This document shows, in pieces, positions 29,677-39,948 of a DNA stretch of 64,000 bases. The stretch is from NCBI GenBank assembly GCA_930633525.1, contig CAKNFP010000001.1, positions 1,714,001 to 1,778,000 of the forward strand, written 5' to 3'. How positions within the stretch are numbered: position 1 is the stretch's first letter; every line of letters begins with the position of its first letter. The position numbers and the translations under genes are program-made. Below the pieces are notes generated by a model. It was not told the origin of the DNA and ran no database searches. It saw only the letters and a program-made list of their open reading frames with translations. This DNA is from Hyphomicrobiales bacterium (lineage in GTDB: Bacteria; Pseudomonadota; Alphaproteobacteria; Rhizobiales; Beijerinckiaceae).

Positions 29677-30981
29677 ATGACACCCGCAGCGCGTGTGGCT
29701 GGAGCCATCGAGGTTCTGGCCGATATTCTGGAGCGGCGGCGGCCCGCGCCCGATGCCCTGAAGGATTGGGGGCTGGCGCGGCGGTTCGCCGGTTCAAAGG
29801 ACCGCGCGGCCATTGCCAGCCTTGTCTACGATATTTTGCGGCGTCGCGCCTCCAGCGCCTGGGTGATGGAGGCGGAGACGGCGCGCGCGCTGACGATCGG
29901 CATGCTCGCCGTGCAGCGCGGACTGGATAGCGCGGCGATAGCGGCGCTTTTCAGCGGCGAGCGCTTCGCGCCCGAGGCACTGTCCGCTGACGAACTGGCG
30001 CATCTCGATCGTGCGGGCCGGCTCGATGAGGCCCCGCCGGCGATTGCCTGCGATTGTCCGGAATGGCTGTTGCCATCGCTCAGCACGGCCTTCGGCTCCA
30101 CCCTGCGCGATGAAATGCGGGCTCTGACGGCGCGTGCGCCGCTTGATGTCAGGGTCAATAGCCTGAAGTCGGGCAGGGGGGCATTGCGCGAGGCGCTGAT
30201 CCATCTCGACCCCCGGGATACGCCGCTCTCGCCATTCGGGCTGCGCTTCCCCGTGGGCGACGACGGACGTGGCCCCGCGCTGCAGGCGGAGCCCGAGTTT
30301 CTGGACGGCATGTTCGAGATCCAGGACGAGGGCTCTCAGCTTGTGAGCCTGCTGAGCGGCCCCGCTCAGGGATCACGCGTGGTCGATCTCTGCGCCGGCG
30401 CGGGCGGCAAGACTTTAGCCCTCGCCGCGCTCATGGAGAACACAGGCGAAATCATCGCGACCGATGTCGACGCTCGGCGCCTCGTCGCGAGTCATGCCCG
30501 GCTCCAGCGCTCCGGCGCGACGAATGTCACGGTGCGCACGCCGCGCGGCCGTTATGACCCACGGCGACCGGACCCGCTGGCGGATCTGGCCGGGACGGTC
30601 GATCTCGTCCTCGTCGATGCGCCCTGCACCGGCAGCGGCACCTGGCGGCGGAACCCGGATGCCAAGTGGCGCCTGCGGCCGGGCGGCCTGGCCGAGCGTT
30701 GCCGCGACCAGGCGGTGGTGCTCGATCGCGCCGCGGCGCTCGCCCGGCCGGGTGGGCGCATCGCCTACATCACCTGTTCGGTTTTGCCGGACGAGAACGA
30801 CGACGCCATATCGGCCTTCCAGAGCCGTCACAGCGGCTTTGCGCTTCTGCCGGCGGCGGAGGTCGCGGCGGCGGCCGGATTCGCCGAGCTGGCGCGATGG
30901 ACGACGCCGGGCGGCGGTTTGCTGCTTTCGCCCCATCGCACCGGCACGGATGCCTTCTATATCGCGGTGATGCGCCGCTAG
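29677..30981 (+). CDS. RsmB/NOL1/NOP2-type rRNA cytosine-C5 methyltransferase
   Basis: 434 residues. An N-terminal NusB-like RNA-binding region (about 1-130) and a C-terminal SAM methyltransferase domain: FEIQDEGSQLVSLL, VVDLCAGAGGKTLALAA, VDLVLVDAPCTGSGTWRRNP with one catalytic Cys, and RIAYITCSVLPDENDD with the other. It likely methylates a cytosine in 16S rRNA; which position is not certain because several paralogues exist in this group. Confidence 0.88.
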   Translation: MTPAARVAGAIEVLADILERRRPAPDALKDWGLARRFAGSKDRAAIASLVYDILRRRASSAWVMEAETARALTIGMLAVQRGLDSAAIAALFSGERFAPEALSADELAHLDRAGRLDEAPPAIACDCPEWLLPSLSTAFGSTLRDEMRALTARAPLDVRVNSLKSGRGALREALIHLDPRDTPLSPFGLRFPVGDDGRGPALQAEPEFLDGMFEIQDEGSQLVSLLSGPAQGSRVVDLCAGAGGKTLALAALMENTGEIIATDVDARRLVASHARLQRSGATNVTVRTPRGRYDPRRPDPLADLAGTVDLVLVDAPCTGSGTWRRNPDAKWRLRPGGLAERCRDQAVVLDRAAALARPGGRIAYITCSVLPDENDDAISAFQSRHSGFALLPAAEVAAAAGFAELARWTTPGGGLLLSPHRTGTDAFYIAVMRR

Positions 30982-31068
30982 GACCAATCGACCGTCAGTG
31001 ACGGGAGCGCGCCATCACGGAAGGCACACAGCTCGGAATTCACGCCTGCGGTGTAATAGCGTTTCACA

Positions 31069-32403
31069 TCAGGAGGCCGAGGGTGGGGCGGCTTTCCGCC
31101 TGTTCTTGTATCGGTAGTAGAGGCTCTTGAGCCGGCTGCGGAGCGCCAGCAGATTGCGCTCGACGGCCGATATCAGCACCGTGCCGGCGTGCTCCCCCGG
31201 GCGGGCATCAAAGCCCACATCCGCGATAGGCTGCCGATCCTTCCAGAGCGAGGCCATGAAGCCGGTGTCGTCATGGGAACAGGAATCGATGAAGGCCACC
31301 GTGGCGTCGTTCATGAGGCGCAGCGTATAGTCCTCGACCAGCAGGACACCCGGCGAGTAATCTCGCAACGCTTCGTCATAGGCGATCTTCCAGGTGAAAT
31401 AGCCGCGCCCCGATCGCGCCAGGATTTGGATGGCGGCCGCCTTCCCATCGAGCCGGAGGACTTCGATGACGACATCGCCTGTCTCGGCCATCAATGGAAA
31501 GACCGCCCGCACGAATTGCGTATCGCCCGGATCGCTCAGAACCGCCGTGCCGGCGCGGCCCTTCCAACCAGCGGCTTCCAGGGCCAGGAACTCTTCGAGG
31601 GCTTCGGTGATCTCAGCAGGCTTTGCGTGGCGGGTTGTGGTGACTTCCCCCTTCTCGCCGAGCCTGCGGCGGTATTGCCGCAGCTTCTTGCGGGTCGAGG
31701 CGGACGGCGTGAAGGCGCCCGCGTCTTCGCTGCGCGCCAGCGCGCGTCGATAGCAGGCGGACACGGCGAGCGGCGTGTGCCGCCGATTGAGCACGGCCTT
31801 GAGCCCACCCATGACGGAGTATTCATCGCCCATCAGGGAGAAGGAAAGGCGCGTCGGCAGGTCGGACGCGACGATCGCGTCGAGAATGGCCTCGATAACA
31901 GGCTCGATGCAGGTGGCGTCGATGAGCGGGGTCGAAAGGAAGGCGAAATCGTGGAAGCGCCCCTCGAGGCTCGCCGTCCAGAGCTTCGCGGCCCGGCGTT
32001 GCCGTCGCATGGCGAACGCGCCGACGAGGGCTTCCGGCGCTCGGTCCTCGCCGCGCCAGGCGAGAATGACGACAATGGCTTCCACGCCATGTTCCGCCGC
32101 GGCAGCCGTGATGAAGGCGGGATGGAGGAAGGGATTGGGCTCGGCCGCGCGAGCAGCGAGGTCGGCAAGCGCCAGGGCGTGTTCTCGCGCCGCCGGCCCG
32201 GCCAGGGCGTGGCCGTCAAGGAGTTCCACCTGCAGCGTGATCGCTGCCTGCGCCTCCGCCGGATCTGGAGTCTCCACCACATCCGCGGCGGGGCCATCCG
32301 CATCGATCGCCGGACCATGGGGCCGCATCAGAGAAGCGTCGGGCATGTCAGGATCCGCGAGGGGAGGGCGGGCGTCGCCCTTGTGAGAATATTGGCGATC
32401 CAT
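31069..32403 (-). CDS. GNAT N-acetyltransferase, CelD/BcsL-like
   Basis: 444 residues from the ATG at 32403. The C-terminal half has the acetyltransferase-6 (CelD/BioF2-like) pattern: SASTRKKLRQYRRRLGEKG, ALEEFLALEAAGWKGRAGTA, KAAAIQILARSGRGYFTWKI, YDEALRDYSPGVLLVEDYTL, FIDSCSHDD. Such proteins occur with cell-envelope polysaccharide genes, but no such genes are close. The N-terminal 60 residues are acidic and probably disordered. Divergent from guaA with 58 bases between. Confidence 0.82.
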   Translation of the reverse strand: MDRQYSHKGDARPPLADPDMPDASLMRPHGPAIDADGPAADVVETPDPAEAQAAITLQVELLDGHALAGPAAREHALALADLAARAAEPNPFLHPAFITAAAAEHGVEAIVVILAWRGEDRAPEALVGAFAMRRQRRAAKLWTASLEGRFHDFAFLSTPLIDATCIEPVIEAILDAIVASDLPTRLSFSLMGDEYSVMGGLKAVLNRRHTPLAVSACYRRALARSEDAGAFTPSASTRKKLRQYRRRLGEKGEVTTTRHAKPAEITEALEEFLALEAAGWKGRAGTAVLSDPGDTQFVRAVFPLMAETGDVVIEVLRLDGKAAAIQILARSGRGYFTWKIAYDEALRDYSPGVLLVEDYTLRLMNDATVAFIDSCSHDDTGFMASLWKDRQPIADVGFDARPGEHAGTVLISAVERNLLALRSRLKSLYYRYKNRRKAAPPSAS

Positions 32404-32461
32404 GGCCCGTGACACGTTCGAGATCCTTGCATCTTGGGAAGCTATCCCGTAGCTCAGTGCC

Positions 32462-34024
32462 ATGCACGACAGCATCCTCATCATCGACTTCGGCAGCCAG
32501 GTCACCCAGCTCATCGCGCGCCGTGTGCGCGAGGTTGGCGTCTACTCCGAAATTGTCCCCTTTAGCAAAGCAGAAGAAGCTTTCGCTTCTCTGAAGCCCA
32601 AGGGCGTTATCTTCTCCGGTGGCCCCGCTTCGGTGATGGTGGCCGGCAGCCCCCGCGCGCCCCAGGCCGTGTTTGACTCCGGCGTGCCGATTCTCGGCAT
32701 CTGTTATGGGCAGCAGACCCTGTGCCTGCAGCTCGGCGGAGAGGTCGAGGGGGGGCACGCCGCGGAGTTCGGCCGCGCCGACGTTGAAATCAAGGCCGCG
32801 AGCCCTCTGTTCGAAGGGGTGTGGGAGGTTGGCAAGCGCTATCCAGTGTGGATGAGCCATGGCGACCGCGTCACGCGCCTGCCCGAAGGGTTCAGCGTCA
32901 TCGCGACGTCCGAGAACGCGCCCTTCGCGATCGCGGCCGACGAGAGCCGGCATTACTATACCACGATGTTCCATCCCGAGGTCGTGCATACGCCGGATGG
33001 GGCAAAGCTGCTCGCCAATTTCGTCCATAAGATCGTCGGGCTGAAGTCCGATTGGACCATGTCGGCCTATCGGGCGGAGATGATCCGCAAGATCCGCGAG
33101 CAGGTCGGTGACGGGCGGGTGCTCTGCGCGCTGTCGGGCGGGGTTGATTCCTCCGTCGCCGCGGTCCTCATCCACGAGGCGATCGGAGATCAGCTCACCT
33201 GCGTCTTCGTGGACCACGGCCTGATGCGGCTCAATGAGGCGGCGGAAGTCGTCAAGATGTTCCGCGAGCATTACAATCTGCCGCTCGTGCATGTCGATGC
33301 CTCCGACCGCTTCATCGGCGAACTCGAAGGCGTTTCCGATCCGGAGACCAAGCGCAAGATTATCGGTCGTCTCTTCATCGAAGTGTTCGAGGACGAGGCC
33401 AAGAAGATCGCGGCCGACGGCAAGGGGGCGCCAAAATTCCTCGCCCAGGGCACGCTCTATCCGGACGTGATCGAAAGTGTGTCCTTCTCCGGCGGCCCCT
33501 CGGTCACCATCAAGTCCCATCACAATGTCGGCGGGCTGCCCGAGCGCATGAACATGCAGCTTGTCGAGCCCCTGCGCGAATTGTTCAAGGATGAGGTGCG
33601 TGCCCTCGGCCGAGAGCTCGGCCTGCCCGAACAGTTCATCGGACGCCATCCGTTCCCGGGCCCGGGCCTCGCTATCCGCCTTCCGGGCGGAGTGACGCGG
33701 GAGAAGCTCGATATCCTGCGCAAGGCCGATGCGATCTACCTCGAAGAGATCCGCAAGGGCGGGCTCTATGACACGATCTGGCAGGCCTTTGCCGTGCTCC
33801 TGCCGGTTCAGACCGTCGGCGTCATGGGCGACTACCGCACCTATGAGTTCGTCTGCGCACTGCGCGCGGTCACCTCCGTCGACGGCATGACGGCGGATTT
33901 CTATCCCTTCGACATGCCCTTCCTCGGCCGCGTCGCGACCCGCATCATCAACGAGGTCCGCGGCATCAACCGGGTGACCTACGACGTAACCAGCAAGCCG
34001 CCCGGGACGATTGAGTGGGAATGA
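32462..34024 (+). CDS. guaA: GMP synthase (glutamine-hydrolysing)
   Basis: 520 residues. Converts XMP to GMP. Glutamine amidotransferase domain (about 1-200) with the nucleophile Cys in [14 protein letters not shown] near residue 81 and the His/Glu of [15 protein letters not shown] pyrophosphatase domain with P-loop [16 protein letters not shown] near 225; C-terminal dimer domain ending [10 protein letters not shown]. The conserved 3' end of guaA is a documented attachment site for genomic islands, and an integrase gene begins 294 bases downstream. Confidence 0.98.
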   Translation: MHDSILIIDFGSQVTQLIARRVREVGVYSEIVPFSKAEEAFASLKPKGVIFSGGPASVMVAGSPRAPQAVFDSGVPILGICYGQQTLCLQLGGEVEGGHAAEFGRADVEIKAASPLFEGVWEVGKRYPVWMSHGDRVTRLPEGFSVIATSENAPFAIAADESRHYYTTMFHPEVVHTPDGAKLLANFVHKIVGLKSDWTMSAYRAEMIRKIREQVGDGRVLCALSGGVDSSVAAVLIHEAIGDQLTCVFVDHGLMRLNEAAEVVKMFREHYNLPLVHVDASDRFIGELEGVSDPETKRKIIGRLFIEVFEDEAKKIAADGKGAPKFLAQGTLYPDVIESVSFSGGPSVTIKSHHNVGGLPERMNMQLVEPLRELFKDEVRALGRELGLPEQFIGRHPFPGPGLAIRLPGGVTREKLDILRKADAIYLEEIRKGGLYDTIWQAFAVLLPVQTVGVMGDYRTYEFVCALRAVTSVDGMTADFYPFDMPFLGRVATRIINEVRGINRVTYDVTSKPPGTIEWE

Positions 34025-34105
34025 TTCAGGCCCATCCGGACGCCGCCGATTTTACGCTCCAGCACGATATAAGTTACTGAAAACAAAAAAAGAATCATCC
34101 TGTTC

Positions 34106-34126
34106 CTATCGAGATCTATCGGTGGG
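34106..34126. repeat. Left outer end motif of the putative element
   Basis: CTATCGAGATCTATCG followed by GTGGG. Its mirror image, CCCACCG then CGATAGATGCCGATAG, lies at 45566-45597 (14 of 16 bases match after reverse complement). Position and pairing suggest an element-end recognition site. Confidence 0.6.
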
Positions 34127-34188
34127 CACAGATGGCGTTCGGCGGCCTCACTGACGGGCCTCACCCCCATTGATCAACCGGAAAAACG

Positions 34189-34200
34189 AAAGTACCGTCA
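34189..34200. promoter_or_regulatory. Probable integrase arm site, inverted (AAAGTACCGTCA)
   Basis: Twelve-base motif, reverse complement of the two copies that follow and of the one at 45518-45529. Four copies of a 12-mer clustered at the integrase and one distant spot is far from chance. Confidence 0.65.
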
Positions 34201-34216
34201 GGTCAACCGAGGCCAA

Positions 34217-34228
34217 TGACGGTACTTT
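34217..34228. promoter_or_regulatory. Probable integrase arm site (TGACGGTACTTT)
   Basis: Direct copy of the motif, 16 bases after the inverted one; the pair forms a dyad that could also bind a regulator of the integrase promoter. Confidence 0.65.
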
Positions 34229-34288
34229 TTTCGAACTATTACGCTGAAATATAAGCGTTTTCGACGACATCGGCCTGCAAAAACCGCG

Positions 34289-34300
34289 TGACGGTACTTT
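34289..34300. promoter_or_regulatory. Probable integrase arm site (TGACGGTACTTT) next to the integrase start
   Basis: Direct copy 18 bases before the integrase ATG, overlapping the place where its ribosome site (GAGGAGG) begins. Binding there would repress the integrase. Confidence 0.65.
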
Positions 34301-34318
34301 TCCGCGAGGAGGCCCGAA

Positions 34319-35575
34319 ATGTTGACCGATGCAGCACTCAAGTCTTTGAAACCAAAAGCCAAAATGTACAAGGTTTCCGATCGTGACGGCATGTATGTGC
34401 GCGTCGCCCCGTCGGGCGCCATCTCGTTCAGGCTCGACTATCGGCTGAACGGCAGGCGGGAGACCGTGTATCTCGGCAGATATGCCCGTGACGGAATATC
34501 ACTCGCCAGGGCTCGCGAGCTATGCATTGACGCGCGGCGAGCGATCACCGAGGGGCGGTCCCCCGCCATCGAGAAGCAGCGCGAGAAGCGCCGGATCAAG
34601 GAAGCAAAGAGTTTCGGCCAGTTCGGCGAGAAGTGGCTGACCAACGCGACCATGGCCGACAGCACGCGCGCGATGCGTCGCTCCATCTTCGAACGCGAAC
34701 TTATGCCCGTCTGGCGCAATCGTCTCCTCACGGAGATCACACCGGATGATCTACGCACTCACTGCGGCAAGATCGTCGAACGGGGTGCGCCTGCAACTGC
34801 TATCCATGTGCGGGATATCCTGAAGCAGATCTACGGCTTTGCCATTCTGCACGGCGAGAAGGTCGCCAATCCGGCCGATGACGTCGGTCCAGCCTCGATC
34901 GCTACCTTTACGCCGAATGATCGCGCGCTTTCGCCCGCAGAAATCCGCATCATGTTCAAGCAACTCGAGCATGTTGCGACGTTGCCAACGATCCGCCTGG
35001 GTATGAAGCTCTACCTGCTCACCATGGTCCGGAAGAGCGAGTTGCAGGATGCAGTTTGGGACGAGATCGATTTCGACAACGCTGTCTGGACCATCCCGAA
35101 GGAGCGCATGAAGCGGTCGAAGCCGCACAACGTCTACCTGTGCCGACAGACACTCGACATCATGATCGCGCTCAAGACCTGCTCCGGCAACTCCCGATAT
35201 CTGTTGCCGTCCCGGTACGACGCGGACGCGCCAATGTCTCGCGCGACCTTCAATCGGATCACCTACGCTGTCGTCGAGCGGGCCAAGAAGGAGGGGCTGC
35301 CACTGGAGCCATTCACGGTGCATGATCTGCGGCGTACGGGCTCGACGCTGTTAAATGAGCTGGGTTTTAACAGCGACTGGATCGAAAAGTGCCTGGCGCA
35401 TGAGGACGGGCGTTCGTCGCGCGGCGTCTATAACAAGGCCGAGTATGAGGTGCAGCGTCGGCATATGATGCAGCAGTGGGCGGATACCGTGGACGCCTGG
35501 ATCGACGGCCGGAAGTATGCCCCCACGCTTTTGCCGCAAGCTATGCCCTTGATGGAACTGGATCCCGCCCTTTGA
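34319..35575 (+). CDS. P4-type tyrosine integrase (DUF4102 domain)
   Basis: 418 residues. N-terminal DUF4102 arm-binding domain (LTDAALKSLKPKAKMYKVSD to LARARELCIDARRAI), a SAM-like core-binding domain (about 95-185), and the catalytic domain with Arg in YLLTMVRKSELQDAVWDEID, HDLRRTGSTLLNELG, His in CLAHEDGRSSRGV and nucleophile Tyr in YNKAEYEVQRRHMM. Ribosome site GAGGAGG eight bases before the ATG. All catalytic residues are present, so the enzyme may be active. Its place after guaA fits integrases that target the guaA 3' end. Confidence 0.93.
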   Translation: MLTDAALKSLKPKAKMYKVSDRDGMYVRVAPSGAISFRLDYRLNGRRETVYLGRYARDGISLARARELCIDARRAITEGRSPAIEKQREKRRIKEAKSFGQFGEKWLTNATMADSTRAMRRSIFERELMPVWRNRLLTEITPDDLRTHCGKIVERGAPATAIHVRDILKQIYGFAILHGEKVANPADDVGPASIATFTPNDRALSPAEIRIMFKQLEHVATLPTIRLGMKLYLLTMVRKSELQDAVWDEIDFDNAVWTIPKERMKRSKPHNVYLCRQTLDIMIALKTCSGNSRYLLPSRYDADAPMSRATFNRITYAVVERAKKEGLPLEPFTVHDLRRTGSTLLNELGFNSDWIEKCLAHEDGRSSRGVYNKAEYEVQRRHMMQQWADTVDAWIDGRKYAPTLLPQAMPLMELDPAL

Positions 35576-35825
35576 CCGGGCGGGATTTGCGCTTGGTTAC
35601 GTCAGGGTGCTGTGCTCGACGGATCGGGGCAGCCCGCCGTGCCATTAGCCACGCCTCGACCTCGGCCAGGTCCCAGACGATACAACGCGGCGAGAGTGCG
35701 AACCGACGGGGAAACTCGCCACGCTGCTCCATTTCATAAATAGTGCTGTCAGCCATCGGCACCATCTCCCGCAACTGCTGTCGCCGAATTGTTCTCCGAA
35801 TTTGCGTAATTTCAATCTTTGCCAT
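35541..35825 (-). CDS. AlpA-family DNA-binding regulator
   Basis: 94 residues from the ATG at 35825. An AlpA/MerR-like helix-turn-helix: LREMVPMADSTIYEMEQRGE, FPRRFALSPRCIVWDLAEVE, AWLMARRAAP, the order found in P4-type island regulators. Such proteins switch on the island integrase or excision. It is convergent with the integrase and overlaps its last 35 bases, an arrangement that lets each transcript affect the other. Confidence 0.85.
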   Translation of the reverse strand: MAKIEITQIRRTIRRQQLREMVPMADSTIYEMEQRGEFPRRFALSPRCIVWDLAEVEAWLMARRAAPIRRAQHPDVTKRKSRPVKGRDPVPSRA

Positions 35826-35998
35826 GCTCAATCTCCTGCGTTGCTGAGGCGATTGAGACTGATAGATGCTGATACTGGAAGTCCTTTTGGAATTCCGTGC
35901 GGTATTTTCGGGCTATAGCGTACACATCGGCGGGTTCGTCTTGACTGCTAGGTGCAGCATAAGGCCGGAAAGACGCGGATGGACAAGCTGAAGCGTAT

Positions 35999-36093
35999 GG
36001 GGGGCGTTACGGGGAGACGCATTCAGTAAACGCGACGCCCTGAAAATCCGGTTTCGAAAGGAGTATCGGCTCGATTCCGACCACCCGCCCCCC
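35999..36093 (+). other. tRNA-like structure or tRNA relic
   Basis: An eight-base complementary pair GGGGGGCG (35999-36006) and CGCCCCCC (36086-36093) encloses 79 bases. Inside are CTGAAAATCC (36040-36049), like an anticodon loop, and a T-arm-like hairpin TCGG-CTCGATT-CCGA (36066-36080). The T-arm does not join the acceptor-like stem directly (about five extra bases), so it is not a standard tRNA. It may be a decayed tRNA, an attachment-site relic or an unrelated RNA. Confidence 0.35.
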
Positions 36094-36208
36094 TTAAATC
36101 CGACGTTGCGGGCTAGCTGAGGTCCTCAGCGCCGTCGGCGCCGTCGATCTGTGCCTACGCAGCGGCGCGCGGCGCGTACTCAACGCCGAAAAGCGTCACT
36201 CTGAGGCG

Positions 36209-36993
36209 TTATCCGGCGTCCTCCCGGGGAGTGGCGACGGCTGCAACGACTTCCGCTTCATCCTCGATATCATCCACCGTTTCGTGGCTCCGGCCAAGGA
36301 ACAAAAAGACGACTATGGCCGTCAGCATCGTGATCGCGCTGAGCAACCACAGCAGCGTAGAGAAACCTTCGCTATATCCTTGGAGAAGAGCGACGCGTTC
36401 CATGGAGGGCAGGAGAGCCGCTGCCTCCGAAACGTCGCCAGTGACGAGCCTTTGAGCGATGGACCCCGCTTGAACACCAGCAGTCGCGTCAAGGTTGGAA
36501 CTGATAAGCACCGACAGCACCGCCGACGCCAATGCGAGCGCCACGCCCTCGCCAGCGACGCGAGACGTGCTGAAGATGCCCGTCGCCATGCCCGCCCGCT
36601 CTTTCGGCACCACGCTGACGGCAAGACCGTCCATTAGGCCCCAAGGCAAACCTATACCAACGCCTATGGTGATCAGCGGCGCGATCAGAGCCACAGGATC
36701 AGAGCCGACCGGATATCGGCCGAGCCAGTAGAGGCCAACGGCCGCGATCGCGAGTCCGGCCCCGCAGATTGTGGCCGGAGCGAGCCAGCGGGTCAGCAAC
36801 CCGGCTGCGATCGGCAAAACGAGCAAAGGGGCGGACAGCGCAATCATCATCTGGCCGGCTGCGATCTCGTCCATCCCTTCAATCCCGATGAAGCGCACCG
36901 GCATCAAAACCAGGAGCACAACGAAGGCATAGGCTGGCGCCACCGCCAGCAACTGTGCGCCGACGAAACGCGGAAAGCGAAACAGCGACAGGT
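36209..36993 (-). pseudogene. C-terminal half of an MFS exporter, cut by IS21 element
   Basis: About 260 residues of a 12-14 segment MFS protein, beginning at the left IS end and continuing in frame to ETVDDIEDEAEVVAAVATP. Seen: AGLLTRWLAPATICGAGL, GVGIGLPWGLMDGLAVSVV, PKERAGMATGIFSTSRVAGE (late DHA2 motif), and hydrophobic helices. The first half of the gene is missing because the insertion element abuts it at 36994. The few codons before it come from the element. It is not expected to function. Confidence 0.85.
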
Positions 36994-37105
36994 TGTTGAT
37001 TTCCACTGAGAGCTGACCCGGCGCAGCGCGATATTTCCATTGAGAATTGACCCATGTTTGAACCGTCCCTCGCATGTTTTCAGCGGGGGCTCTGGAGTGA
37101 TCGAC

Positions 37106-38632
37106 ATGGCATTACTGAGCGTGATCCGACGCTGGCATTTTCGAGAACATCTATCGATCCGGGAGATTTGCCGCAGGACCGGCCTTTCCCGGAATACCAT
37201 CCGCAAATACCTGCGTGCCGGCGGCGTGGAGCCGAAGTTCAACATCCCGGAGCGGCCGAGCAAGCTCGATCCGTTTGCGGATCGGTTGTCGGCCTGGCTG
37301 AAGACGGAATCCAAGAAGGGCCGCAAGCAGAAGCGGACGATGAAGCAGTTGCATGTCGATCTGGTCAGCCTTGGCTACGAGGGCTCCTACAATCGCGTGG
37401 CGGCATTTGCTCGGGAATGGCGGGACGATTGGCAGAGGGAACTGCAGACGACGGGCCGTGGGACATTTGTGCCCTTGGCGTTTGAACCTGGCGAGGCCTT
37501 CCAGTTCGACTGGTCGGAGGACTGGGCGATCATCGGCAATGAGCGCACGAAGCTGCAGATTGCTCATACGAAGCTGAGCTACAGCCGCGCTTTCATCGTC
37601 CGGGCTTATCTTCTGCAGACCCACGAGATGCTATTTGACGCGCACAATCATGCGTTCCGCGTCTTTGGCGGCATTCCCGGTCGAGGCATCTACGACAACA
37701 TGCGCACGGCGATCGACAAGGTTGGTCGTGGCAAGGAGCGCGACGTCAATGTCCGCTTCATGGCGATGGCCAGTCACTACGTGTTCGAGCCGGAATTCTG
37801 TAATCCTGCTTCCGGCTGGGAGAAGGGACAGGTCGAGAAGAATGTTCAGGATGCTCGTCATCGCTTCTTTCAACCCATCCCGCGCTTTCCATCACTGGAA
37901 GCCCTGAATGACTGGCTTGAGCTTCGATGCAAGGAGTTCTGGGCAAAGACCCCGCACGGTCAGATACGTGGCACCATTGCCGACCTCTGGGCTGAGGAGG
38001 CGCCAGCCCTTATGCCTGTTTCCCGGCCGTTCGACGGCTTTGTGGAATATACCAAGCGCGTGACACCAACCTGCCTCGTACATCTGGAGCGCAACCGCTA
38101 CAGCGTCCCGGCATCCTTTGCCAATCGACCGATAAGCCTTCGCGTCTACCCGGAACGGGTCGTAGTTGCCGCGGAAGGTCAGATCGTCTGCGAGCATCGT
38201 CGCGTCATTGATCGTTCCCATGACCGGCCGGGCCAGACCATTTACGACTGGCGGCATTATCTGGCGGTCGTGCAGCGCAAGCCCGGCGCTCTACGCAACG
38301 GCGCTCCCTTCATCGAGCTGCCGGAGGCATTCAAGAGCTTGCAGCAATATCTGCTCAAAAAGCCGGGCGGCGATCGCGAGATGGTCGACATCCTGGCTCT
38401 TGTTCTCCAGCACGACGAACAAGCAGTGCTCTCGGCCGTCGACATGGCGCTGAAGTCCGGCGTTCCAACCAAAATGCATGTGCTGAACCTGCTGCATCGC
38501 CTCGTCGACGGCAAATCCTCCACACCGCCGACCCTTGACGCACCCCAGGCGCTGACACTCACCAATGAGCCCAAGGCCAATGTCGAGCGATACGATACCT
38601 TGAGAAAGACGGAGGTTCGCCATGCGTCATAA
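37106..38632 (+). CDS. istA: IS21 transposase IstA
   Basis: 508 residues from the ATG at 37106. N-terminal helix-turn-helix [23 protein letters not shown] integrase core with [14 protein letters not shown] (first Asp), [18 protein letters not shown] (second Asp) and [16 protein letters not shown] (Glu), and a C-terminal beta-barrel region. It overlaps istB by 11 bases. No internal stops, so the element may be active. Confidence 0.95.
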   Translation: MALLSVIRRWHFREHLSIREICRRTGLSRNTIRKYLRAGGVEPKFNIPERPSKLDPFADRLSAWLKTESKKGRKQKRTMKQLHVDLVSLGYEGSYNRVAAFAREWRDDWQRELQTTGRGTFVPLAFEPGEAFQFDWSEDWAIIGNERTKLQIAHTKLSYSRAFIVRAYLLQTHEMLFDAHNHAFRVFGGIPGRGIYDNMRTAIDKVGRGKERDVNVRFMAMASHYVFEPEFCNPASGWEKGQVEKNVQDARHRFFQPIPRFPSLEALNDWLELRCKEFWAKTPHGQIRGTIADLWAEEAPALMPVSRPFDGFVEYTKRVTPTCLVHLERNRYSVPASFANRPISLRVYPERVVVAAEGQIVCEHRRVIDRSHDRPGQTIYDWRHYLAVVQRKPGALRNGAPFIELPEAFKSLQQYLLKKPGGDREMVDILALVLQHDEQAVLSAVDMALKSGVPTKMHVLNLLHRLVDGKSSTPPTLDAPQALTLTNEPKANVERYDTLRKTEVRHAS

Positions 38633-39434
38633 CCCGGCAAGCGGCGCGATCGTCATCATGCTACGGCAATTGAAGATGCATGGGATGGCCCACGCCGTCG
38701 GTGATCTGACCGAGCAAGGATCGCCGGCATTCGAGGCTGCCATTCCGATCCTGTCCCAGCTTCTCAAGGCGGAAACGGCCGAACGAGAGGTCCGATCGAC
38801 CGCATATCAGTTCAAGACGGCACGCTTCCCGGCCTACCGTGATCTGAACGGCTTCGACTTCGCCAGCAGCGAGATCAACGAGGCGCTCGTGCAACAGCTT
38901 CATCGCTGCGACTTCCTCGACGACGCCAATAACATTGTCCTGGTCGGCGGTCCCGGCACGGGTAAGACGCATATCGCAACCGCGATCGGCGTCCAGGCCA
39001 TCCAGCATCATCACAAACGGGTCCGGTTCTTCTCCACCGTCGAGTTGGTCAATGCGCTGGAGCAGGAAAAAGCACAGGGCCGTTCAGGACAGATCGCCAA
39101 TCGCCTCGTCCACTCCGATCTCGTGATCCTCGACGAGCTGGGATACCTGCCGTTCAGCGCTTCAGGTGGCGCGCTGCTCTTCCATCTGCTGAGCAAACTA
39201 TACGAGCGCACCAGCATCATCATCACGACCAACCTGAGCTTCAGCGAATGGGCCAGTGTCTTCAGCGATGCCAAGATGACAACCGCGCTGCTCGATCGGC
39301 TCACCCATCATTGCCACATCCTGGAAACCGGAAACGACAGCTTCCGCTTCAAGAATAGCTCGGCGCACGATCCCAAACCAACGAAGGAGAAACGCAGGAA
39401 CTTGACCACCACGACCAACACGAACGATACCTAA
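38622..39434 (+). CDS. istB: IS21 ATPase IstB
   Basis: 270-residue AAA+ helper of IstA that selects targets and assembles the transposome. Walker [19 protein letters not shown] near residue 108, Walker [20 protein letters not shown] near 170, sensor [16 protein letters not shown], and arginine-containing [16 protein letters not shown]. The C-terminal tail is Lys/Thr-rich. Intact. Confidence 0.95.
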   Translation: MRHNPASGAIVIMLRQLKMHGMAHAVGDLTEQGSPAFEAAIPILSQLLKAETAEREVRSTAYQFKTARFPAYRDLNGFDFASSEINEALVQQLHRCDFLDDANNIVLVGGPGTGKTHIATAIGVQAIQHHHKRVRFFSTVELVNALEQEKAQGRSGQIANRLVHSDLVILDELGYLPFSASGGALLFHLLSKLYERTSIIITTNLSFSEWASVFSDAKMTTALLDRLTHHCHILETGNDSFRFKNSSAHDPKPTKEKRRNLTTTTNTNDT

Positions 39435-39488
39435 AGGCGGGTCACTTCTCGGTGGAAACGCCGGGTCAGCTCTCAGTGGAAATCAACA

Positions 39489-39948
39489 GTATGCCAAATC
39501 GCGTGATGCCGTTGGCGGATAATTCCAACTGGATTCGCAAGGTCTTTGATTGCAGGCACCGAAAAAGGAATGCTCCGTCCAGCTTTTCGGGGTGCGGCCG
39601 GATCATTGCCAAGTGGTAGCCGCAAACGAAATCATCTGCTGTCTCTGTCACGAGGGCGGGAATGCCGATGTCGTCCCAAGCCTCTGAGTCTTTCGTGATG
39701 ACGACATCATCAGCGAGCAAGCGAAACTTGCTGATCTCGGCTTTCGTCGCGGTTCCCGCCATAAACTCCATGCCGAGATGGATTTTCTCGTTGTTGTAAA
39801 CGTCCGTGTAATTGCAGAGGCGAACTGGCAGCTCCTCATCCGTCAGGACCTTATCAACGTTGCTAACGGCGTAATCCGCGACTGACCGAAGAGGCCGCAC
39901 GGTCCAATCAGGCGGAATCTCACTGTGCCAAGCGTCGATGCCACTCAT
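39489..39948 (-). pseudogene. hsdS: Type I restriction specificity subunit HsdS, truncated by IS21 element
   Basis: The first about 153 residues of an HsdS: GIDAWHSEIPPDWTVRPLRS, DVVITKDSEAWDDIGIPALV, CGYHLAMIRPHPEKLDGAFL, QSKTLRIQLELSANGITRFG, the pattern of the first target-recognition domain. The frame enters the IS at 39488 and stops seven codons later. A normal HsdS has two such domains and about 400-450 residues. Its ATG overlaps the hsdM stop (ATGA). A half HsdS can sometimes dimerise, but loss of the conserved central repeat makes that unlikely. Confidence 0.9.

Larger units (their letters stand above)
36994..39488. mobile_element. Complete IS21-family insertion sequence
   Basis: 2495 bases bounded by inverted ends TGTTGATTTCCACTGAGAG (left) and CTCTCAGTGGAAATCAACA (right); the match extends further inward to CCGGGTCAG. 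Each end carries a second internal copy (TTTCCATTGAGAATTGACCC at left, GGGTCACTTCTCGGTGGAAA at right), typical of IS21. It carries istA and istB with the usual small overlap. The flanks (ACAGGT and GTATGC) show no target duplication, and both flanking genes are truncated, pointing to a deletion after insertion. Confidence 0.95.
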
